The notes: a model not told the origin generated them from the sequence alone. DNA of 64,000 nucleotides from Clitopilus passeckerianus (GCA_944990035.1 CALYLX010000144.1:186001-250000), one strand, 5' to 3'; counted from the stretch's first letter, positions 33,338-44,790 are shown. Numbers and translations: made by a program.

Positions 33338-33932
33338 TTCGTAGTCGAAATCGAAGTCGGTCTCTGGTTCAATTGTTTCTGCACTGGGCGCTCCTCTGGC
33401 TCAGCTGTGGGGCTCTCCTCTAGCTGTTGTTGTACTTGGTGTTCTTCTTCTTCCTCTTCGGGCAAGACAGAAGCGCTGGTAGACGGGACTAGTGATGGGT
33501 TCCTGGATATTGCTGTGGGTAATGGTGCGAAGCGTCGCTGTTCCTCCTCGTCTACTTCAATGTCGTGTTCTCGTTGAGCTCGGACAATAGCAGGGGTCTT
33601 ATGAGGTCGTTCAGGGGTAGGGAAGTCTAGAGCGTGGAAGTGTCTGTTTTCAACGGCAACGGTGGTGAATGTGAATTTGCCAAGGGAGAGAGGCGTAGCA
33701 CCAGCGGTTATTGTTGTGATTAAAACCGCAGTAGCTTCCGTTGGTGAACTTGTAGACGTTGTTGGTTCCTTCTACTAGAGTGGTATTTCGTGGCGGGTGG
33801 TCTGCCCTGTGTACGACCGTGGTGACTGAGTGGTAGCCGCAACGGCAATCGGCCTGTTGCGTGCTTCTGCTGTGTTGTCGTGGGGTGGGCCTGCGCTAAC
33901 AATGAGCGGGCCTTCTGAACAGCTTGACCTTT

Positions 33933-34398
33933 TGTTAAGGCAGAGCCTAACAACTTAGGTAATACTGTTTACGCTCGATGTCTTTTGATAAACAAAGACA
34001 GAGATTTGTCAGCAGCTGCGGCTGTACTGACGACCTGGTGAGATTGACGAAGCAAGGGACTTAAAGGCGAAGTAAAGAACTAAGCAGTTAGGTAGATTGC
34101 CTAGGTCAAGCTGAGGAGCCTTGACCAAATGGTACAGGTTTATATACCTATCTAGTAGTTCTAAATATAGCACATGCGCAGCATGCTGAGTAAGTAATGA
34201 GTCATGCGCAGCATGATGAGTAAGTACATGAGTCAGAAAGAGTCAGATAAGGTATAAGTCTCTCACGATCGTGAGAGATGCGGAGTAAGCATGGAAAAAG
34301 ATGAAAAATGCGCAGTGATGCGCAGCATATGTGAGTAATCGTGCATAGGTAAGCGGGCCGGGGTATGTAAGGAGAAACATGTAAGCAAAATCATAACA
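33933..34398 (-). repeat. A2 5' LTR
   Basis: 466 bp, TGTTA...TAACA, followed by the TSD CTTGG (34399-34403). The leader and the self-priming site (33920-33930) lie on its left. Confidence 0.95.
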
Positions 34399-37300
34399 CT
34401 TGGTTTAGGCAGCGGCCGATCTGACTGGAGAGAAGTATAGGCCTGGATTCTGGCTCTCTGAATCAACCGAATCCGGTTCAGAATGGTCAAGGTGATCGCA
34501 AATTTAGATTGTGATAATGCAAATGTGTTCAGATTTCTCGCAGTTCTGGTACGGATAGTGACAGCCCATCCGTGAAGTCATTGCAATTCAGTTATTCAAC
34601 GGATTCCTCCACGAAAGGTTCTCGGGAATCATCAACCTCGTCTGATTCTGAACGCTCAGCGGAACCGTCAAGTAGTAAATATGTTTTATTGAGTCTTCAG
34701 ATACCCTAACCTAGATTATAGGTTCATTCTCTCGTGCCCAGTCAGGATCATCGACATCAAGATCATCCCGCTCTCGAAGTCAATCATCGTCTTCGAGTCA
34801 ATCATCTTCAAGAACATCACAAGAGTCCTCAGTGCGAAGTCGATCACAAAGCACTCGTTCAACTTCCGGTTCACGCACACGTCCCGTATCAGGAGATGAT
34901 CGGGTCCGGCGCCAATACCATCCATTTATCGACGGTACGTTTCAATCATGGAGACCAACTCGCTGATTGCTTGAATACACAAAGGGAGCATAATAGATTG
35001 TCCCGCGTCAAGTTCCGAATCAGACTCTTCCGGCAGCCAGGGCTCAAATCCGCCATCCCCAAATGCATCAGCGTCACCCTCGCCATCCGAAACTTCTGAG
35101 GATTGGGGACCCTTCAAGAACCGACTCAGATTCGAGACAGCCGACTTTCTTTATCGGCAGAATCAGATGTCTCAAGGGCACATAGACACACTAATGAAAC
35201 TCTGGAGGGCCAGCTTACTCTCACACGAGGACTCTTCCCCCTTTCTCGGACACAGGGATTTACTCAAAGCTATTGATGCGACTGAAACGGGGGATGTCCC
35301 ATGGCAATTGTTCTCCGTTCACTATCAAGGACAGGCGCCTGCAGAGACGCCAGCGTGGATGGAAGCAGAGTACGATGTCTGGTTCCGGGACCCATTAGAA
35401 GTCGTCCGAAACATGATCTCAAATCCAGATTTCGCGGATGAGTTTGACTATGCACCGTACCATGAGTATATTGATGGTGTGCACCGCTTCCAAGACCTGA
35501 TGTCCGGAGATTGGGCCTGGAAGCAGGCGGTATGACATCTTTGATTCGGATCGATGGCGATTTCTCATCTCTTTTTGGTTTGCAGGACATCATCGCCGAG
35601 GATCCCGAAACTCATGGGTCCATGTTTGTGCCAATAATCCTGGGAAGCGACAAGACGACGGTTTCTGTCGCCACGGGAAATAATGAATATTACCCTGTCT
35701 ATCTTTCGATCGGAAACATCCACAATAATACACGCAGGGGTCATCGGAATGGGGTCAGCCTGATTGGATTTCTTTCTATTCCAAAAAGTACGTTCATTAT
35801 TCTTCGGCTGTTGATACCCATCTTAATTCCCTTACAACTGAGTGCGTCATCCACAGCGGACAAAGAACATGCCGACGATGCTAAGTTTCGTAAATTCCGG
35901 CGCCAGCTGTTCCACACTTCACTCTCGCAAATGCTACAAGCACTCAAACCCGGAATGACGAAGCCAGATGTGGTCAAATGTGGCGATGGCCATTTCCGGC
36001 GCGCGATCTATGGGCTGGGACCCTATATCGCGGATTATCCTGAACAATGCTTGCTTGCATGTATTGTTCAGGGTTGGTGCCCAAAGTGAGCTTTTCATTT
36101 ATTTCCATCTCTTATTGCTTCGTTCAAGTATGTAGATGTCAAGCACCATCGAAAAACCTCGACGATGGGCGGCCGATACGACCTCGCTCTCAGGAACAGA
36201 CCATACTGATGGTAGAAACCTTCGAACTCGGACCGCTGTGGGATGAATACGGTATAGTGGGAGACATCGTCGTGCGTCCTCTCTTTTCGTAACGTTCCGT
36301 TGCTAAGAACCTCCATAATAGCCGTTTACTGAAGATTTTCCACGGGCAGACATCCACGAAATGCTGTCACCCGATCTTCTCCATCAACTCATCAAGGGAA
36401 CATTCAAGGACCATCTGGTAACTTGGATCGGAGAATGGATACATATGAATCATACAAAACGACGAGCCAGACAAATTCTAGACGACATCGATCGCAGGTA
36501 CGTGCTCACTAATTTGATGACTGATAATCGACCTTTGCTGCCCCTTCATTTGCAGAATCGCAGCCGCTCCTGTCTTTGCAGGTATTCGTCGATTTCCTCA
36601 AGGCAGAAACTTCAAACAATGGACGGGAGACGATTCAAAGGCTCTTATGAAGGTCAGGCATCATACTATAGTATGGATAGATCCAGGATGAGTTTATTAA
36701 TCGCAAGGGGAAAACAGGTCTATCTACCTGCGCTCAAGGGCTACGTGCCGGCTGATATGCTACGTGCCCTAAGAGCTTTTCTTGAATTCTGCTATATTGC
36801 TCGTCGGAACTCTCATGACGCCTCCACTCTTGATGACCTCACCAACGCACTTGAACGTTTCCACAACTTTCGCCAAATTTTCGTCACAACAGGTGTTCGT
36901 GCCGAAAAATCTGATCCTCCCCGACAACACTCCCTCATTCATTATCGTTATCTGATCAGAGCATTTGGCTCGCCTAATGGACTCTGCTCTTCGATTACAG
37001 AATCGAAACACATTAAGGCTGTGAAAGAGCCTTATCGTCGTTCTAACCGCTTTCAGGCACTTCAACAAATCCTGGAAGTGAACACACGCCTTGACAAACT
37101 AGCCGCCGCTCGGGTGTTATTCAAAAAACGGGGTATGCTCAAAGGAGATTACCTCAAGGAGCTATTGAGAAAGCTCGACTCAGACGAGTCTGGTGCGTGA
37201 AATCCTTTCTCTTCTTAAATGATTGTATACTCAGCCCTTATAGACAACGATTCTGGCCATGCCAGCACCCCACGGCCACGACGGGTCGAAGAAAACGAAG

Positions 37301-38104
37301 GCGACATTGACATCGCTGTCCCAAAACACGATCCCACCATCAAACTCGCTGTCAAGCCGATCAGTAATGAGCCTATTTCCGCACGATCGGATATGTGCTG
37401 ACCTCCATTCAGGAAGAAATGTACCAGTATCCGACATCGCAGCTGACTTAAAACAGCGTAACCTGATGCTCCTCATCCGCCAGTATCTACACGAAGAGCT
37501 ACTTTATCAGAATATCTATCACCACGACTTGTCGGATGGACCTCCCTCGCCCATTGCCGACAGTGATCTTCCTTCCTTCTCTGGCAGAATCACGATCTAT
37601 CCATGTGCCGTCGCCACTTTCTACGCACCCAGCGACCTTTCCGGTACTCACGGCATGAAGACTGAGCGGATTCGTGCGGTCCAGACATGGAGGTCACGGG
37701 GTGGGTCTCAAATTGGCCGCTATGATACCGTGTTGCTCCATCCCAACCCTGCAAGAAACGGCCATTCGCGGCATGGGGTTGCTCGTGTTAAGCTTCTCTT
37801 CTCGTTCAAATTTCATGGACGTGTCTACTCTTGCGCATTCATCCACGATTACACATATATTGAAGATGAACCGGATGAGGAGACTGGCATGTGGATGGTA
37901 CGGCGAGTCTACAGGGGTTCGCGCCCCGCGATGCGTGTCATCCCGCTGACTGATATCCTGCGGGCATGCCAACTCCTCCCCGATTTCGAGAAAAAGAAAG
38001 TTTCTCGATATCACTCTCCTGGTCAGACACTTGATACGTTCCGTAGATTCTATGTAAATAAGTATGCCGATCATCACGCTTTTGAGTTATATAGTTCTTC
38101 ATAG

Positions 38105-39100
38105 ATATTTTGATTATGTTCCATTACATGTATTATTATGCTAGTAATAGGTAGCGTATAGAATCTTGTATAGAATGGTGATCGAGCGAGATCGCCAATG
38201 TCCCGTTATCCGTGGGACATCTGACCATACGTGCCATCAAGGTGATGGCTGTGCGGCCTGGTGTAACATCGACGCCCACTGCCTTGCCCTTCCTCACCAC
38301 CCAGACTTCCGCTGGCCGTCGACAATGTATTCGTCAAGGAGGGTGTAGTATCAGGACTCAAACTTGGACCCTAAAAACCGAGATTCGAGGCAACGACGAG
38401 TTCGGGGAAGGGAATTCCTTGGAGGCGCCACTTCCTTGCTGGCTGAGGCTCAGTTCGCTGGTAAGTATCTACTTTTCTTCCCTATCATTTGTTCTTTGAA
38501 CTTATTTCCTCAGAAAATAGACCAGTATAGCGATATTTTACAGCTGGCGCACTCGTATTCAATTCAATAAACAAGATTTGCACGCATTACCCACAATGCC
38601 TTGAAATTCTCCACCGAGAAGCTTTGCACGCATTGCCACCCCCGCCTCGAGATTCTCCAAGCCTCTAACAACGCCAACACATCAAAGTCTAGGGTTCAAT
38701 CAGCCACCTCTACCAACTTTATCTCTGTTGTCGTGAATGCGCCCGCGTCTGCCTTGAATTGTCCCACTATCTGCAGTCTCATTCTATAAGTTCCCTCGAG
38801 CTTACTCCCTCCACTTTCCCATCCCAATCGTACCGCCTATACTCCCCCTCCTCTCATACATAGCATGGGCAATAGAGGCCCTTGCTTACCAGGCGCCTCC
38901 TGCCACTTACTCCGCCTCAGCGGAAGCCCTCGCCACATGTCCTCGTACTACCTCCTATGTCAAAGTCTGGATTGAGGTCATCAAGTTGTAAGTCGTCATA
39001 TCATTTGTTGTTCCAACACTCCGTGAACATATTCTTTCTTTAGGTCATTTCGCTGGAAACCACTTGAAATGGCCGCCTTTGTGCCACCTTGTAGTTTACG
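38105..39100 (+). other. Transposon interior between transposase and cargo, no gene identified
   Basis: It contains GT..AG-like intron signals (for example GTAAGT near 38460 and TTTCCTCAG near 38515) but no recognisable protein. Two similar phrases (TTTGCACGCATTACCCAC and TTTGCACGCATTGCCACC) about 47 bp apart hint at a small duplication. It may be captured promoter or UTR sequence. Confidence 0.4.
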
Positions 39101-39880
39101 GGGTGGCATTCAAATTTTTCGTCCAGACCGCTCCCCAGTTCACAACACCTCGTCGGGCTCAAGATGCACAGCGGCATACATATTTTTGTTAAGAACGCTC
39201 CGAACCAGCAACGCCTCATCTTCGCTGGCAAGCAACTCCGGGAATACCGTGCTCTCCTCGGTTCCAACCCTACAGAGCGGCCTGCTACCAACCGTGGCAC
39301 GCGAATCTCGTCAAGACCTTTTCGAATAGCAACACCTCAGTTTCGCAGGAAGGAGCTCGATAACGGTTGCCACAGCTCTAAACACAGTACCGCCCTGTTT
39401 GCATGGTGTAATGCAGACCTTCGTCTCCAGGACTTCTTCCTGATTGGGCGACGCCTGACCTGCTCCATGAAGCAGCTTGAAGACAAAGTCGGCAGCATAT
39501 GCCTTGACTACTACATTACACGGCCATTGGTGACCCTGCATGATAACATGCAGATTTTCGTCAAGGCACACCGCCTCACCTTCGCTAGCAAGCACCTCGA
39601 AGATGGCGGCACATCCCAAACTACAGCGTTGCCTCTTCTTCGCTGGCAAATAACTCGAGGAGGCTGGTACGCTTCTCGTGTAAAACATCACACACTCTGT
39701 CTGCGTGGTAGCATGCGGGACATTTCCCAACCAGCAGCACCTCATCTTCGTCACCAAGCAACTTACCGTATGCTTCCCGACATCATGAGGCCGGTTTTCG
39801 TCAAGACCTTTCGCAACTAGCAAGACCCTATCTTCAGCGGCGAATACTATCCGGAAACCCTCTGTCCTCCCCGCCACTCA
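39100..39880 (+). repeat. Left array of degenerate, internally deleted ubiquitin units
   Basis: About six tandem pieces of polyubiquitin-like coding sequence on the plus strand. A typical unit has the ubiquitin start (MQIFVK-like) running after a few residues straight into the later segment (QQRLIFAGKQL-like), skipping about 30 residues that include the main helix. Examples start near 39162, 39305, 39413, 39548, 39712 and 39785. Units differ by substitutions and small gaps, and no unit encodes full-length ubiquitin. Stop codons interrupt the chain. I read it as non-functional as ubiquitin. Confidence 0.75.
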
Positions 39881-39959
39881 TGCCGTCGGCGTTGCCCTCC
39901 TCCACGTCTCTATCCTCGTTGTCGTTGGCGTTCTCGACGAGCTCGACTTTGTTTTCGGT

Positions 39960-41527
39960 ATGGGTGGCTGTGTTTCGACTGCTGATCGGGATGGGAAGGC
40001 TCGGTCAGACGCAATAGACAAGCAGATCGAAGAGGATATCAAACAGTTCAAGAAGGAATGTAAAATATTGTTGCTAGGTGAGCATTTTGTCCTCATGAGG
40101 CCTTGGGTATGGTTGGAGCCTCGCAGACAAGAGACTACCTGTCGTCTTTGTTCATTCTGTGGAAGAGGCGCCCACAACCCGAGGTCCAAACAACAGCTTT
40201 GTGCGCTGGACATTAGTTCCTATGACCTGGGGCCTTGCACCGTCCAACCTTCTGCTGCCGTTATTCTTGACAAAGATGCTAACTGTTCCCTTTTCATAGG
40301 TTCTGGCGAGTCCAGAAAAAGCACAATTGTCAAGCAAATGAAGATTATACACCAGAACGGGTTCACGCAAGCAGAGTACCGGCCCATTGTTTACAAGAAC
40401 GTTCTAGATCCTGCGCAAGCAGTCGTGACGTACATGAAGAAACTGGGAGTCGAATGCCTCGAATACAACAACCGAGTCCTGGTCGACAAGATTGTAGACT
40501 ACCGACTTGACGCAAGCCTGGGACAGCCAATCCCGGCAGCCGGCGCCAACACTTATTTCTCTCCCGAAATTGCGGAGGCCATCCACCAACTATGGAAAGA
40601 CCCAATAATACCTAAAATTATGGACGAGCACTCCAGCGAGTTCTACCTGATGGACAGCTAGTACATTCCTTCCTCGTCTAAATGAGCTGTCACTAATTTT
40701 GCTTCCTATAGCTTCTTCGGTGAAGTTCTACGCATCGGCACACCAGGATACATCCCGAATGTGGAAGACGTTCTTCGAGCACACCAGAAGAGCTTGGGTA
40801 TCACAGAAACACGGTTCACAATGGGCCAGCTTTCGTAAGTATTGTATACCACTCGGCCGGGCATAGCCTGACCTTTTTTCCGTCAGAATACGCGTGTTTA
40901 ACGTTGGTGGTCAACGCTCAGAACAAAAGAAGCGGATTCACTGCTTCGAGAGTGTGACATCGATCATCTTCCGCACTGCCCTGAGCGAGTACAATCAGGT
41001 GCTTCTGGACGAGAAGTCACAGGTATGTCTTCTTTGACACCCTATTTTTTCAATGGTTCCTGACCTGCTTGTAGAACCGAATGGCGGAATCGTTAATCCT
41101 CTTCGAATCAGTGATCAACTCACGGTGGTTCCTCCGGACGTCAATAATATTGATCTTGAACAAGATCGACGTCTTCAAGAGCAAGCTACCAAAAGTACGT
41201 TTTTTCCCATCGTCATTCCCAGCACGTTGCTAACACCCTTCCCAGGTTCCGTTAGAGCGGTTCTTCCCTGAGTACACTGGAGGCGCGGATGTTAACAAGG
41301 CGGCCAAATACATTCTCTACTGGTTCATGCATGCAAACCGAGCGAGGCTAAGCGTGTATCCTCAGTAAGCCAAACCCAAGTTCTTCACCGCGGTGACGTT
41401 TTGACTGATTGTCATTCCCTTCTTCAGCCTGACGCAAGCAACCGACACAACCAACATCCGACTGGTGTTCGCTGCCGTCGAGGAGACAATACTACAGAAC
41501 ATCCTCAAGGACTCGAGCATCCTGTGA
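39960..41527 (+). CDS. Heterotrimeric G-protein alpha subunit with substituted catalytic residues
   Basis: Seven exons: 39960-40077, 40300-40660, 40712-40834, 40887-41022, 41075-41194, 41246-41364 and 41428-41527. All six introns are GT..AG; five are 51-63 nt and the first is 222 nt with a CTAAC branch site. The total is 1077 nt, 358 aa, the usual length. The N-terminus MGGCVS has the myristoylation Gly2 and a palmitoylation-type Cys4. The P-loop reads GSGESRKST, with Arg45 where Gly is nearly invariant. The switch I arginine that completes GTP hydrolysis is His184, and the next-but-three position is Leu188 instead of Thr. The switch II DxxGQ is NVGGQ (Asn206, Gln210 kept). NKID and TQATDT are present. 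G-alpha normally relays pheromone or nutrient receptor signals at the plasma membrane; these changes predict poor nucleotide binding and hydrolysis. The full intron set means the gene was captured or kept as genomic DNA, not retroposed. Confidence 0.88.
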
Positions 41528-42304
41528 CATGCTCGCTGGCTTCGCTTTCATTCTTTCCTTCTGGGTCTCTTGTGGTGAGTCGGATGTCCAATTCCTCTGC
41601 TTCCATCCCCTTTGGCCGCGTACGAGTTGTTTCTACCTGATGTTTTGACATTTGACATCGGTCATTCGTTTTCTCCACAATTGCCATTTGCCATTTACCC
41701 TCTTTTGCGTCATTACTCTATCTTTATTTACCTACGTTTACACCTTCTCGCCGCACTATTGCAATATGTTAGATTACCACCAGCCCATCCTATTATATAT
41801 GTTCTATCTCTGTATCCATACTTCTAGTTTCTTTCGCCTGCCCGCAGTCGGCCATCACCTGCGATGGCATCTCGACTTGTGGAAGATTGCTATGGAAACT
41901 TTTACGCACGCCTCATTCCCATCCCATTACTTTACACAAACCGCTTGGTTCACTTGCTACCTATCAATTCTTCGCTCTTCCCATGCTTCGCCCTCCCTCG
42001 TCATCGTGATTTTAGACCACAATGCTGACCCGCTTTTTGATTGTCTTCTAGAATTTTCTCTTCTGCAAACTCTCACACTCTCTTCGCATCGTCTCCAACT
42101 CTGCTTTCCGTTGTACCCATTACCATGGCACTGTCCCCACTTGCCGAGCAAATTCACCTGGCGCATTGAAGGCCCACGTCGTCAACCTCTACCCGTTGCA
42201 GCGTAACGCCAGTTAGGCAGCGAGTCGCCGTCGGCCTCTATCTCGCCTATTCCGCTTCATGAGCCCCATGACTGACTCGGGCTAATACCGCGTCTATTCC
42301 AAAC
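41528..42304 (+). other. 3' flank of the G-alpha gene, no gene identified
   Basis: AT-rich, pyrimidine-rich sequence that looks like a 3' UTR and flank. The plus-strand ORF 41652-42206 has no recognisable domain. Confidence 0.45.
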
Positions 42305-42863
42305 GGCGACATGCAGAACATCATCAGACCTTTTGGCCTGCAACACCTCATCTATACTTCGGCGGTGGCTGCACATCCCCAAGTACAATATCACCCCTCC
42401 GCCTGCATTGTAGTATGCAGATTTTTGCCATGATCTTCGTCAGGAGCACCTCATTTTTGCCGGCCAGTCGCTGGAGGGTGGTTATAGGCTTTCTAGCCAT
42501 GCCTCATCTTCACTGGCAAGCAACTCGAGGACGGTTGTGATCACCAGCTAGCGCCTCATCTTTGCTGGCAAGCAACTCGAGGACGGCTGCACACTCCCCA
42601 CTACAAGATCATCACGAATGCCTCATCTTTGCTGGCAAGCAACTCGAGGACGGCCGCGCGCACCTTTGACTACAACATCACCCCGCCACCTGCATCACGG
42701 TAACCGTATGCAGATTTTCGTCAAGACCTTTCACAACAAGCAGCGTCTCATCTTTGCTAGCAAGCAGCTTGATGACGGCTTCGTACTGAATGTATTGGTC
42801 ACTTACGTCGACCTTCGCCTCCACAACGGCATGCAGATCTTCATCAAGGTCTTTTCTGACTGA
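42305..42863 (+). repeat. Right array of degenerate, internally deleted ubiquitin units
   Basis: Six or more tandem units in the same orientation as the left array. CTTTGCTGGCAAGCAACTCG (ubiquitin FAGKQL region) recurs near 42554 and 42625 with variants elsewhere. The best unit (from about 42709) reads MQIFVKTF-HN-KQRLIFASKQLDDG, then DLRLHNG directly before a new MQIF, which matches the LRLRGG|MQIF junction of polyubiquitin. The jump from the start segment to the KQRLIF segment is the same deletion as in the left array. Confidence 0.78.
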
Positions 42864-43069
42864 CTACCACCTCATTGCGGTGCATACCATTCTCTCACCC
42901 TATGATATAATGACCTATTCAATTAGATTCCATTGATACTCTTATTCTATCCACCTTTGCTTGTCTTTTATAATACCTATCAATTCTTACCTTCTACTGA
43001 GCATGCTACCGTATACCTTCACGTCTACATACTTGTTGCTTGATGTCTTCTAATGCTATAAGCTTCAAT

Positions 43070-43370
43070 TCTTGTGGCTTGTTGACTTCCCTTGCGTGTG
43101 CTTGAAGGTGTGCTTAAAGTGAGCTTGGCAGGGCCTTGAATCTGGCTCTTGGCCTTGCTTTAGTTGGCTTAGAATACTTGAGGGTTGATTGTGGGGATAT
43201 GTGCTCAAGCTGTGCTCAAGTAGAAAATCAAGCGCTCAATCAAGTTTGTCTGATTGATGGGCTTCTTGAGCTCAGATTGATTGACTTGACGACAGCTTGA
43301 CAGATTTCTCAAGCTGGTCTCAAGCTGCTAATTCTCAAGCATACTCAAGCGGCATGACTTTTTGCTGATG
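43070..43370 (+). repeat. Right subterminal repeats and terminal inverted repeat of the Plavaka-like element
   Basis: Ends with TGACTTTTTGCTGATG, the exact complement of the left end. It holds six TCAAGC and two GCTTGA motifs in about 300 bp. TT follows at 43371-43372, as TT precedes the left end. Confidence 0.8.
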
Positions 43371-43531
43371 TTACGAAAGAACTCCAAACTATTATGCCTG
43401 GCATGTGACGAATAACCCGAATTCAAGACAATTACTTTCCATACCGAGTTAATTACAACACTTCTACGAAGGACCCTGCATAGCTAGGTGGTTAAGCGAA
43501 AGGCGTCAGAATGAATGTGTTGACGGTCCCA

Positions 43532-44790
43532 TCACCCCACCGACCCCACTTCTGCGCATAACAAGGACAGAACTACAGTGCGCAACATCTGCCTCATCCG
43601 CTCTGCAACCAGCTCCTTGACACCCGTTGGCCGTATCCGTATTACCTCCAGCTCCCATCCTTCAAAGACCCGTCCCTGGAGGTCGTTCCAAAACTCCTCT
43701 TGCCAACGCTCCTTCTCCTCAAGCGTGGAACGATCACGGATATCCAGAGCTCGGCCGACGAATGGTTCATTATCTTTGTGACCTCAGAAAGGGAAGCTCG
43801 GAACCGCGATCCGTATATCAAGCTCTCGTAGGTGGGGGAGATGATCGACTAAAATATCAAAATGGCGAGGCGTGAGGGTCAGCAGGTTGAGCCTCAGTGT
43901 ATGTAGTACGACGTTGTGGTATGAAGTAGGTGGTGGCTCTCGACGGGAAGGGAATACGAGCAAGATTTCCTTGAGGTAGGAGAAGTGTAAAGGAAAAGTG
44001 TCGTTGATGATCAATGATGTCAATCTTTCTGTTGATTGGAGGACGTAGGCTTGGACGTTTTGTATCGCCAGAACAGGGTCAATTCGAAGCCCAGACATCT
44101 CAAGGCTCTCTAACGCGGACATTGTTGGGGGTGCGAAACCAGTGAAAGGGGTACCGACAACGTTTATGTAGCTTCTCGGCCGAAGAGTGTGCGTCGATAT
44201 CCGTAGATGTGTGATCTGGCTCTTGTAGGCGTTCAGAAAGTTGATTGTACCCTGATAATCCAATAGGGCGCTAGGTGCAGTCGTAACAGAGAAGTGGGTT
44301 AGATTTGGAAGTGAGTTCTCCGTGGAGGAAAGGGTGTACATCATGGCATCAAAGAAGCGTTGCTGTGTACGCGATGCCATAAACTCGAAAGAGAGTTGTT
44401 TGGGGCCGGCGTTGATAAGTTCTCCCCCGTGACGTTCGAATAAAGGAGGGCACGGTGCAGGCATGCTAACAAACTCAAGAAGCAAGCGCATGGTGTTATA
44501 GGCCCCGAGAAGGGGGCGAATGATGGGAGGGCGGTATATACCGTAGTCGAGGATCCTCAGGTGCAAACTCTTCAGACAGTGTATGGCCGCGTGGTTTGAC
44601 GGGCATATAGGGATGAGTCTGTCGATGTCGTCAGGGATAAAGCTAAGGACGAGGTGCCGCATGGTCATGGTTTTAGCGTTCTGGATTTGAAGCTTCCATA
44701 GCGAGGAGGCCAGCGAGAAACAGAGGGGACTGTTGAGTCCCGCGTCACAAATGACCAGTGATCGCAGAGTCGGTCATGTTTTTACCGGGA
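43532..44790 (-). pseudogene. F-box / leucine-rich-like protein, C-terminal part with a nonsense codon
   Basis: Homologous to the genes at 9744-14725 and most similar to the split gene at 62595-63819/54035-54491. It is readable from SLVICDAGLNSPLCFSLASS (about 44760) through LTHFSVTTAPS and LRELDIRIAVPSFPF to a charged C-terminal helix (WQEEFWNDLQGRVFEGWE) and a stop at 43532. After SFPF the frame hits TGA (43784-43786), where the relative at 54211 has an Arg codon in FPFRGHGD; downstream homology continues in the same frame. This is a simple CGA-to-TGA type change. No F-box start is recognisable upstream, so the gene also looks 5'-truncated. Confidence 0.75.

Larger units (their letters stand above)
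19970..34398 (-). mobile_element. Family A Ty3/gypsy element A2 (outer), TSD CTTGG
   Basis: Element on the minus strand with 466-bp LTRs at 19970-20435 (3') and 33933-34398 (5') that look identical, so the insertion is recent. CTTGG flanks both sides (19965-19969 and 34399-34403). It sits in the first coding exon of the Plavaka transposase. Its own integrase region is interrupted at 22148/29359 by element A3. Gene order in element sense is leader, gag, pol with chromodomain, ORF3, 3' LTR. Confidence 0.96.
19740..38104 (+). pseudogene. Plavaka-type transposase gene, split by nested retrotransposons
   Basis: Transposase of the Plavaka clade (CACTA superfamily) of fungal DNA transposons. It begins at ATG 19740 with a C2H2 finger (CSVPGCRKWLKSERGRTQH..H). 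At codon 77 the frame is cut by element A2 (19970-34398); removing A2 and one TSD copy restores the frame into 34404-34434. The rest runs to 38104 in about ten further exons (for example 34533-34674, 34722-34934, 34997-35529, 35586-35787 and 35857-36086). A Ser-rich linker is followed by the catalytic region with family hallmarks: VPIILGSDKTTVSVATG, IGNIHNNTRRGHRNG, KCGDGHFRRAIYGLGPYIAD, DIHEMLSPDLLHQLIKGTF and GLCSSITESKHIKAVKEP. Splice signals look intact, and one later frame change is explained by an intron near 37360-37410. Apart from the insertion I see no lesion, so the loss of function looks recent. The recognition is from remembered family sequence, not a search. Confidence 0.88.
14908..43370 (+). 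mobile_element. Plavaka-like (CACTA superfamily) composite DNA transposon with gene cargo
   Basis: Both ends carry the inverted sequence CATCAGCAAAAAGTCA (14908-14923; complement 43355-43370), followed on both sides by CTTGA and a field of TCAAGC/GCTTGA subterminal repeats. This is the layout of CACTA-type elements, in which subterminal repeats bind an element protein. Inside are a Plavaka-type transposase gene, a divergent RS-rich gene, a G-protein alpha gene and ubiquitin-derived arrays. Without the 14.4-kb nested retrotransposons the element would be about 14 kb. A TT dinucleotide flanks both ends, which is weak evidence for a target duplication. The insertion lies inside a cluster of F-box genes. 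That all of the right-hand cargo was mobilised with the element is an inference from its position inside the inverted ends. Confidence 0.75.

Noticed and set aside
39960..41527. G-alpha as a retroposed (intronless) copy
   Set aside because: All six introns with intact splice sites are present, so capture or retention was at the DNA level.
14908..43370. The element as a Helitron or a KDZ element
   Set aside because: Inverted ends with subterminal repeats and Plavaka-type transposase motifs are present; no Rep/helicase gene and no KDZ motif was seen.
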